Shown: one piece after another, positions 7,126 through 12,202 of the stretch | Layout: each line of letters begins with the position of its first letter | How positions within the stretch are numbered: the stretch's first letter is position 1 | NCBI GenBank assembly: GCA_030630585.1 | Contig: DAOVMU010000022.1 | Coordinates: 1-12,202, forward strand | DNA from: Candidatus Bathyarchaeota archaeon | GTDB lineage: Archaea > Thermoproteota > Bathyarchaeia > Bathyarchaeales > Bathycorpusculaceae | Direction of reading: 5' to 3' | DNA length: 12,202 nucleotides | Notes under the pieces: generated by a model | The model's database searches: none | The model's input: the letters and a program-made list of their open reading frames with translations, nothing else | Told to the model about the DNA's origin: nothing | Position numbers and translations under genes: made by a program

Positions 7126-8160
7126 TTGGGCGTAAACTTACGTGATCTTGTTCCGAAAACAAAGATCAAGCTTGAATATCTAAGTGGAAAATCCATTGCC
7201 ATAGATGCTTACAACGCCTTGTACCAGTTCTTAGCCATAATCCGACAGCCAGATGGCACACCGTTAAGAGATAACAGTGGAAAGATAACCAGCCACTTAA
7301 GCGGTCTCCTTTACAGGACAAGCAACCTTGTGAAAATAGGTATAAAACCAATATACGTTTTTGATGGAGTTCCACCTGCATTAAAGGAAGTTGAAATCAA
7401 AAGGCGTACGAAAGCTAAAAAAGAAGCATTAAAAAAGTATGAGCAAGCCGTGAAAGAGGGAAAAATAGAAGAAGCCCGCATGTACGCGCAGGCAACGTCC
7501 CGTTTAAAGGATTACATGGCTGAAGACAGCAAACGGCTTTTAGATTTGATCGGTATTCCGTGGGTTCAAGCGCCAAGCGAGGGTGAAGCCCAAGCAGCAC
7601 ATCTCGCAAAGCGAGGAGACGCAGACTATTGTGCAAGTCAAGATTATGATAGCCTCCTTTTTGGGGCCCCGAATCTTGTGAGAAATGTGACGATTTCAGG
7701 TCGGAGGAAACTGCCGAGGAAAAAGGTGTACATTGAGGTTGAACCAGAAGTTGTTCAGCTTGAACTTGTTCTAAGAGAATGTGGAGTAACCTTTGAGCAA
7801 ATAATTGATGTAGCCATACTAATCGGCACAGACTTTAACCCTGAAGGCGTAAAAGGCTTAGGACCAAAAACAGCCCTAAAACTGATAAAGGAGCATGGAA
7901 GCCTAGAAAACGCTTTACCATACATAAAAAACGCAGAGTTTCCGGTTGAACCGCAAAGAGTTAGGGAAATATTCCTACATCCAAACGTAACAGACAACTA
8001 CAAGATAGAATGGAGAGAACCAAAGGTGGAAGGGGTAATAGATTTTATTTGCAGAGAAAGAGACTTCTCAGAAAACCGAGTAAGAAAAGCTTTGGAAAAA
8101 ATGCGAAAGGGCACTGAGGAGTTAAAGGGAAAAGCAACATTAGAAAAATGGTTTAGGTAA
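7126..8160 (+). CDS. fen1: flap endonuclease 1
   Basis: FEN-1 cuts 5' flaps made during Okazaki-fragment maturation and long-patch repair. The 344-residue product has the expected parts. The N-terminal nuclease region begins MGVNLRDLVP and the internal nuclease region spans roughly 120-250. The metal-binding acidic residues are all visible: D27, D80 (YVFDG), E152 and E154 (SEGEAQ), D173 and D175 (QDYD), and D236 (GTDFN). The helix-hairpin-helix follows as GVKGLGPKTALKLI (241-254). The C-terminus ends in TLEKWF, a PCNA-interacting box, but Lys336 replaces the usual Gln. The start is TTG at 7126, fixed by the invariant N-terminal MGV, since residue Gly2 must be free at the active site. The gene appears complete. 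Confidence 0.97.
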   Translation: MGVNLRDLVPKTKIKLEYLSGKSIAIDAYNALYQFLAIIRQPDGTPLRDNSGKITSHLSGLLYRTSNLVKIGIKPIYVFDGVPPALKEVEIKRRTKAKKEALKKYEQAVKEGKIEEARMYAQATSRLKDYMAEDSKRLLDLIGIPWVQAPSEGEAQAAHLAKRGDADYCASQDYDSLLFGAPNLVRNVTISGRRKLPRKKVYIEVEPEVVQLELVLRECGVTFEQIIDVAILIGTDFNPEGVKGLGPKTALKLIKEHGSLENALPYIKNAEFPVEPQRVREIFLHPNVTDNYKIEWREPKVEGVIDFICRERDFSENRVRKALEKMRKGTEELKGKATLEKWFR

Positions 8161-8222
8161 GAAAACCTTTTATGAACTAGGTAACTAACCTACTTAAAAA
8201 CTAGAGGTCAGGGGAAAGGGAA
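8161..8222 (+). promoter_or_regulatory. trpB2 upstream region with a dyad and TATA-like box
   Basis: A perfect 5-bp inverted repeat, TAGGT and ACCTA with loop AACTA (8178-8192), touches a TATA-like string TACTTAAAAA (8191-8200). An operator overlapping a promoter would look like this. AGGGGAAAGGG (8210-8220) just before the ATG is a rich ribosome binding site. A second possible TATA, CTTTTATG, is at 8167-8174. Use as an operator is an inference. Confidence 0.45.
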
Positions 8223-9518
8223 ATGAATGAAATAAAGATTCAGCTGCCTGTGGATGACCTTCCAAAGAATTGGTATAATATCTTGCCGGATCTTCCGCAA
8301 CCGCTTCCACCACCTAAAGACCCAGAAACAGGTCCTTCCAGACTTGAGTTTTTGTCTAAAGTAATTGTCAAAAAATGTTTAGAACAGGAGAGTTCAAGTC
8401 AACGTTGGGTTCCTATACCCAAGGAATTAAGGGAACTGTATATTCAGGCTGGTAGACCGCGACCACTTCGGCGAGCGAGAAGGCTTGAGAAGTTCTTGAA
8501 GACACCTGCACATCTTTACTGGAAGAGGGAGGACTTGTCTCCAACAGGAAGCCACAAAGTTAATACTGCTTTGGCTCAGATGTTCTATGCGTCCGAAGAG
8601 GGTAGAGAAGGTGTTTGTACAGAAACAGGGGCTGGCCAATGGGGTACCGCACTATCGTATGCCTCATGTTTGATGGGGTTAAAATGCGTCGTTTTCTGGG
8701 TTCGCAATGTACATGATTGGAAGGTTGACCGAAGGACTCTAATAAAAATGTATGGGGCTGAGGTTTTTCCTTCGCCGAGCAATATAACTGGAGTTGGCAA
8801 AAGTATCCTTCAAGCGAATCCCAATCATCCCGGCTCGTTGGGCATAGCAATATCAGAGGGACTGGAGTACACAGAGAAACATGAAGGATTTGCTTACTGT
8901 TTGGGAAGTGTCCTGAATCATGTGTTGATGCATCAGTCAGTTATTGGTCTTGAAACAATCGAACAATTTAATATTGTGGGGGAGCAGCCAGATCTGATGA
9001 TAGGGTGCTTTGGGGGAGGGTCCAACTTCGGCGGTTTCACATTACCCTTGATTGGCGAAGTATTGAAAGGTAAGCGGGAATGTGAATTTCTTGCAGCCCA
9101 GTCTCTGGCAGCGCCCAACATCAGCCAAGGTGAATACCGTTATGATTTTGCAGATTATGCTGGTAGAACGCCCCTTCTTAAAATGTACACTTTGGGTCAC
9201 AAGGTGGATATGCCACCGATATTCGGGGATGGTCTTCGATACTCTGGGGCATCGCCAATTCTAAGTCTATTGAGAAACTTGGGGTATATTAAAACAAAGA
9301 CTTATCCCATTGATGAGAAGGTAGTTTTTGAGGCTACCCGAACGTTCCTTCGAACAGAAGGATTTCTACCTGCTCCTGAATCATCATACGCCATTAGAGC
9401 CATGATAGATGAAGCGTTGAAATGTAAACAAACTGGCGAGGAAAAAGTGATCGCTTTTAACCTTTCAGGTCACGGTTTTCTGGACATTTTCGGATACAGG
9501 AAAGTGTTAAACCTTTAA
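8223..9518 (+). CDS. trpB2: tryptophan synthase beta chain, TrpB2 type
   Basis: TrpB joins indole and serine to make tryptophan using pyridoxal phosphate. The 431-residue product is the longer TrpB2 form, recognised by the N-terminal region with LPDLPQPLPPPKDP and by PNHPGSLGIAISE (200-212). K112 in TGSHKVNTA is the cofactor-binding lysine. E134 in TETGAGQWG is the catalytic glutamate. GGGSN (264-268) holds the cofactor phosphate. No trpA or other trp genes are in the window, so this is a stand-alone copy. TrpB2 enzymes often work without TrpA as indole-salvage or serine-dependent enzymes, so de novo synthesis cannot be assumed. ATG at 8223 has a strong ribosome binding site. FEN-1 lies 62 bases upstream on the same strand, but a separate promoter seems likely. 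Confidence 0.96.
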   Translation: MNEIKIQLPVDDLPKNWYNILPDLPQPLPPPKDPETGPSRLEFLSKVIVKKCLEQESSSQRWVPIPKELRELYIQAGRPRPLRRARRLEKFLKTPAHLYWKREDLSPTGSHKVNTALAQMFYASEEGREGVCTETGAGQWGTALSYASCLMGLKCVVFWVRNVHDWKVDRRTLIKMYGAEVFPSPSNITGVGKSILQANPNHPGSLGIAISEGLEYTEKHEGFAYCLGSVLNHVLMHQSVIGLETIEQFNIVGEQPDLMIGCFGGGSNFGGFTLPLIGEVLKGKRECEFLAAQSLAAPNISQGEYRYDFADYAGRTPLLKMYTLGHKVDMPPIFGDGLRYSGASPILSLLRNLGYIKTKTYPIDEKVVFEATRTFLRTEGFLPAPESSYAIRAMIDEALKCKQTGEEKVIAFNLSGHGFLDIFGYRKVLNL

Positions 9519-9571
9519 TGACCGTTGGTTCACACCTCAGCACAAAGTTCAAGCTGACAAAACGAAAGAGT

Positions 9572-9726
9572 TTAGGAATTTAATATGTAACTAACATATA
9601 GGCGTACTTGAATTGCAACTGCAGCGCCATCACCAACACACGAAGGAATGATATCTTTGATTGTGGATACACAACTTCAGCAGCCAACCCAGCTGGTCCC
9701 GCACCTACAACTATAACATCATACAA
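9572..9726 (-). pseudogene. remnant of a thioredoxin-reductase-like FAD oxidoreductase
   Basis: Only the two ends of a flavoprotein gene remain. From a TTG at 9726 the minus strand reads MYDVIVVGAGPAGLAAE (to about 9676), the classic FAD-binding start of thioredoxin-reductase-like proteins. A different frame, from about 9676 to the TAA at 9574-9572, reads a typical C-terminal end. Its core is DIIPSCVGDGAAVAIQV (9655-9605), which resembles the last helix of the same family. Intact members have roughly 300 residues, so some 250 have been deleted, including the redox-active and NAD(P)H-binding parts. Between the two pieces the frame changes and the reading is unrelated. It follows the methyltransferase stop by 42 bases in the same direction, so the two probably once formed an operon. 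Identity as this superfamily is good; the exact subfamily is uncertain. Confidence 0.75.
9583..9599. repeat. inverted repeat with the same GTAACTAAC core as upstream of trpB2
   Basis: ATATGT (9583-9588) and ACATAT (9594-9599) form a perfect 6-bp dyad around AACTA. The core GTAACTAAC (9587-9595) is identical to 8181-8189 in front of trpB2. Here it lies inside the C-terminal part of the flavoprotein remnant, so it may be chance or coding legacy. Confidence 0.4.
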
Positions 9727-9768
9727 GAGTTTTCAACCCTTAACTAACTATTCTTGTCGAAATCTAGT

Positions 9769-10257
9769 TCAAGATTTTTGTCCATACTGCCCAGTCAAAG
9801 GAACAAAGGCTACTCCACCCAAGCTCTCCTTCATAATCTTTCCGTCAACTCTCTTTGAAAATTTCATGAGACTCTGGAACAGGTGTACACTACCAACAGG
9901 AATCAACATAATCCCCTTAGGCTTTAACTGTTCAATCAGAGGCTTTGGAACGTCCGGTGCAGCAGCTGTCACAAGAATTCTGTCGTAAGGAGCCTTCTCC
10001 GAATGGCCTATAGAGCCGTCTGCACAGACTATGGCTACACGATCCCCATATCCAGTTTTCATAACGTTTCTTCTTGCAAATTCAGCTAAGCCTTGAACTA
10101 TTTCCACGGTGTAAACGTGTCCCCATTCGCTTCTTGGGGCATCGCTGGGTGCAACTACCTCAGCTATTGTTGCGGCATGCCATCCTGAACCTGCTCCAAC
10201 TTCCAGCACTTTGTGGCCGACTTCCAACTGCAGGGCTTCATTCATTATTGAAACCAT
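9769..10257 (-). CDS. pcm: protein-L-isoaspartate methyltransferase, C-terminal part of a split gene
   Basis: This frame holds the S-adenosylmethionine-binding fold of a PCMT, which methylates isoaspartate in damaged proteins to start its repair. Seen in the 162 residues are motif I VLEVGAGSGWHAA (17-29), VYTVEI (48-53), the acidic residue in CADGS (78-82), and the family end YDRILVTAAAPDVP plus PLIEQLKPKG (91-115). It begins MVSIMNEAL, which is where an intact PCMT continues after its SAPH motif. The N-terminal domain is in another frame just upstream (10245-10478), overlapping by 13 bases. The ATG at 10257 is internal by family alignment; ATG at 10245 overlaps the stop of the upstream frame as TAATG, which could allow restart. 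It is either a pseudogene or a two-part protein. Confidence 0.85.
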   Translation of the reverse strand: MVSIMNEALQLEVGHKVLEVGAGSGWHAATIAEVVAPSDAPRSEWGHVYTVEIVQGLAEFARRNVMKTGYGDRVAIVCADGSIGHSEKAPYDRILVTAAAPDVPKPLIEQLKPKGIMLIPVGSVHLFQSLMKFSKRVDGKIMKESLGGVAFVPLTGQYGQKS

Positions 10258-10478
10258 GTCTCGCCTAGCCCAGCATCAAAGCCAAGGCTATGTGGCGCTG
10301 AAATCGTCTGCCCAAACCCTATTGGAAGCGGCGTATCTGCAGCACTGTAAGACTGCATGTTCTCTGGGAGAAAGTTTTCACGAGGCACGGAACGCATAGC
10401 TCTAATAACCCTGGGTGAGCGGAGAGTGTACTCCTTTATTAGTTTTTCAACGAGTCTTTCCCAGTCGCTTTTCCCCAA
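10245..10478 (-). CDS. pcm: protein-L-isoaspartate methyltransferase, N-terminal part of a split gene
   Basis: The first 63 residues match the start of archaeal PCMT. DWERLVEKLI opens the helical N-terminus, then RVIRAMRSVPRENFLPEN (23-40) and the family motif LPIGFGQTISAPH (51-63). After that, the family would continue with MVSIM-like sequence. Instead this frame reads 14 unrelated residues and stops at 10245-10247. A 32-base stretch (10258-10289) accounts for the break: taking it out joins this part in frame to the C-terminal part. The start is TTG at 10478. No ATG lies upstream in frame. TTTAAAT on the minus strand (10520-10514) is a TATA candidate, and glmS ends 84 bases upstream. Alone this piece cannot bind S-adenosylmethionine. 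Confidence 0.8.
   Translation of the reverse strand: MGKSDWERLVEKLIKEYTLRSPRVIRAMRSVPRENFLPENMQSYSAADTPLPIGFGQTISAPHSLGFDAGLGETWFQ
10258..10289 (-). other. 32-nt hairpin-forming insertion that breaks the PCMT frame
   Basis: By comparison with the conserved PCMT sequence, exactly these 32 bases are extra between the His codon of SAPH and the Met codon of MVSIM. On the minus strand TAGCC (10290-10286) pairs with GGCTA (10270-10266). Within it, TGGC (10284-10281) pairs with GCTG (10274-10271) using two wobble pairs. One bulged T and a TTTGAT loop complete the hairpin. Because 32 is not a multiple of three it shifts the frame. Its origin is unknown. Confidence 0.6.
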
Positions 10479-10511
10479 ATTGAAGCACCAGATGAAATAT
10501 TGTGGAATAGA

Positions 10512-10562
10512 CCATTTAAACGTGTTTCTATTTGAAAAGAAGAGGAAGAATAAAAAGATAGA
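10512..10562 (-). promoter_or_regulatory. end of glmS transcript and promoter of the split PCMT gene
   Basis: Just after the glmS stop, the minus strand is pyrimidine-rich (about 10560-10535), including a CTTTTTATTC string typical of archaeal U-rich termination. Following it, GTTTAAATGG (10521-10512) is a TATA-like box about 35-40 bases before the TTG at 10478. Both calls rest on base pattern and position. Confidence 0.45.
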
Positions 10563-12202
10563 CTATTTTACTGTAACACATTTGGCAAGGTTTTTCGGAG
10601 TGTCCGGGTTGTGGCCTCTCTCAAGGGCCATATAGTAGGCTAGAAGCTGTAATGGAACAACAAAGGGAATCGGCGACAGAACCTCAGGTATACCTTTAGG
10701 CACTTCCATATAGTCCTCGGCCAACTCCTTGATTTCTTCGTCGCCTTCCTCAATCACTGCGATTATTGAGGCCTCTCTAGCTTTCATTTCCATAATGTTA
10801 CCTATCAATGTTCGTCGTGTTCCACCCTTTGGACAGATGAAAACAACAGGAAAACCATGTTCTACGAGGCTTATAGGTCCATGCTTGCTTTCTCCAGCCG
10901 GGAAGGCTATGGACGGTACATAAGCTATTTCCATGAGTTTCAATCTGCCCTCGTAGGCTGTAGCCGCACTTATCCCACGACCTAGGAAAAAGAATGTTTT
11001 AGCATCTTTGTATTTCTTTGCAATCTGCTTCGCCTTCTCCTCTTGTGTTTGAATTATGGTTTCGACAGTGTCTGGTAGCTGCTCCAATTTCTCTGCAAGA
11101 AAATCCATTTCATCTTGTGAAACTTTTCCTCTTTTCTTTGCAAGTCTTAATGCCAGTTGAGCTAGCACGGAAAGTTGCGAGGTGAACGTTTTGGTTGCAG
11201 CTACACCTATTTCTGGACCGGACTGCTGGCCGATGTAAACTCGTGAAACCCTGGTCAAGGTTGAACCAATAGCATTGGTTAATCCGAGAACTGTTGCTGC
11301 TCTTTCACGGGCACTGTCTACAGAAGCTAGAGTGTCTGCTGTTTCGCCAGATTGGCTTACTGTCAAGATTGTGCTGTCAATATTTACTGATTTGCCATGT
11401 TGTTCAACGAATTCTGAAGCTATAACTGGATGGGTTGCCAAAAAAGCAAGTTTAGAAAACATGTATGATGCAGCCAAACAAGCATGATAGGATGTCCCAC
11501 AAGCCACTAGGAAGACTTCGCGGGCACGATCAAGAAAAGTCGCCATCAAATCAAGGTAATGATCCTGCAATCTAAGGGTATTCCGTAAACAAGTGGGTTG
11601 CTCATGGATTTCCTTCAACATGAAATACGGATAGCCCTTCTTTACAGCCATTTGAGGCGTCCAGTCAATACGCTTGGGTTCCCGCACAATAACACTTGAA
11701 TCAACAATATTCCTAATCTCAAAGCCTTCTCGCGAGAGAATAACAAGCTCACCATCATCAATCATGACTGCTCTATTAGTTAGAGGCAGAAATGCAGGAA
11801 TATCAGAAGCGCAGTAAATCGCATTTTCATTCACTCCAATAACCAGTGGACTTTCATGTCTAGCACAAACTATCTTGTCAGGCTCATTCACTGAAATAAC
11901 GGCAATCGCGTAAGAACCGTCAAGCCTTCTTACAGCTTCAAGCACAGCATCAGCAAGACTCAAGGAAGGATTAGCTTTCAAGTTTTCCTCAATAAGATGA
12001 GCTATCACTTCGGTGTCGGTCTTGGATTTGAAAACGTGACCACGGCTCTCCAATTCCGACTTCAACTCAACGAAGTTTTCTATGATTCCATTATGAACAA
12101 CGGCGATGCTTCCATTACAGTCAACATGTGGATGCGCATTAACCTCCAATGGAGCACCATGTGTAGCCCATCTTGTATGTCCAACGCCAAGGTTTCCAGG
12201 TA
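10563..12202 (-). CDS. glmS: glutamine-fructose-6-phosphate aminotransferase (partial, 5' end outside window)
   Basis: GlmS makes glucosamine-6-phosphate from fructose-6-phosphate and glutamine, the first step towards UDP-N-acetylglucosamine. About 545 residues are visible. Reading goes unbroken to the window edge (GNLGVGHTRWATHGAPLEVN precedes the first in-frame TTG at 12149), so that TTG is not the start. Roughly 50-60 residues, including the N-terminal catalytic Cys, lie outside. Visible parts are the glutaminase domain (HTRWATHG, HNGIIENF), the first sugar-isomerase (SIS) domain with CGTSYHA, SQSGETADT and GPEIGVAATKTFTSQ, the second SIS domain with FLGRGISAATAYEGRLKLMEI and ESKHGP, and the usual C-terminus KNLAKCVTVK. 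Nothing looks damaged in the visible part. Confidence 0.96.
   Translation of the reverse strand, partial: PGNLGVGHTRWATHGAPLEVNAHPHVDCNGSIAVVHNGIIENFVELKSELESRGHVFKSKTDTEVIAHLIEENLKANPSLSLADAVLEAVRRLDGSYAIAVISVNEPDKIVCARHESPLVIGVNENAIYCASDIPAFLPLTNRAVMIDDGELVILSREGFEIRNIVDSSVIVREPKRIDWTPQMAVKKGYPYFMLKEIHEQPTCLRNTLRLQDHYLDLMATFLDRAREVFLVACGTSYHACLAASYMFSKLAFLATHPVIASEFVEQHGKSVNIDSTILTVSQSGETADTLASVDSARERAATVLGLTNAIGSTLTRVSRVYIGQQSGPEIGVAATKTFTSQLSVLAQLALRLAKKRGKVSQDEMDFLAEKLEQLPDTVETIIQTQEEKAKQIAKKYKDAKTFFFLGRGISAATAYEGRLKLMEIAYVPSIAFPAGESKHGPISLVEHGFPVVFICPKGGTRRTLIGNIMEMKAREASIIAVIEEGDEEIKELAEDYMEVPKGIPEVLSPIPFVVPLQLLAYYMALERGHNPDTPKNLAKCVTVK

Noticed and set aside
9608..9988. 126-codon plus-strand frame
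   Set aside because: It is antisense to the end of PCMT and the flavoprotein remnant, both of which have clear family matches on the minus strand.
10255..10292. The 32-nt PCMT insert as an archaeal bulge-helix-bulge intron
   Set aside because: CAT-AGCC and CAT-GGTT could form a 4-bp helix with two 3-base bulges. However, cutting within those bulges removes 34 bases, which does not restore the frame, and the outer exon helix does not pair.
12147..12149. TTG at 12149 as the glmS start
   Set aside because: The reading continues upstream through conserved GlmS sequence (GHTRWATHGAP) to the window edge, so the gene is cut by the window.

Overview
The window is archaeal chromosomal DNA. It carries an archaeal-type flap endonuclease (FEN-1), a CDC48/VAT AAA+ ATPase, archaeal elongation factor 1-beta, a Pth2-type peptidyl-tRNA hydrolase, archaeal TruD and a geranylgeranyl-reductase-family flavoprotein. 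TATA-like boxes lie upstream of several genes, and many starts are TTG or GTG. The gene set and moderate base composition fit a TACK-group archaeon such as Bathyarchaeia. That placement is an inference and was not tested with a tree.

Layout from left to right. Positions 1-560 hold two small membrane-protein genes on the plus strand. A diverged 38-bp direct repeat lies on either side of the pair. Positions 559-912 hold no convincing gene but carry the second repeat copy and a hairpin-plus-T-tract terminator for the leftward genes. From 3942 down to 913 the minus strand carries a geranylgeranyl reductase-like gene, pth2 and truD, probably one transcript. From 6395 down to 3985 it carries CDC48 and a small winged-helix-like gene whose ribosome binding site overlaps the CDC48 stop. 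From 6950 down to 6465 it carries a zinc-ribbon gene and EF-1 beta. A divergent promoter region at 6951-7125 separates these from FEN-1 (7126-8160) and a stand-alone TrpB2-type tryptophan synthase beta chain (8223-9518), both on the plus strand.

The right end is on the minus strand and is the most unusual part. GlmS (10563-12202) runs off the window and lacks its N-terminus. Downstream of it is a protein-L-isoaspartate methyltransferase gene split into two overlapping frames by what looks like a 32-nt hairpin-forming insertion. Directly after that lies a short remnant (9572-9726) that keeps only the two ends of a thioredoxin-reductase-like flavoprotein in different frames. A damaged-protein-repair and redox gene pair therefore appears to be decaying here.

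Most of the window is housekeeping: translation, RNA modification, proteostasis, replication, lipid, tryptophan and amino-sugar metabolism. I see no defence system, CRISPR array, intact mobile element or recognisable tRNA or rRNA. The points most worth following are the split methyltransferase, the flavoprotein remnant, the repeat-flanked membrane genes, a shared dyad motif on both sides of trpB2, and cysteine in both Walker A loops of CDC48.
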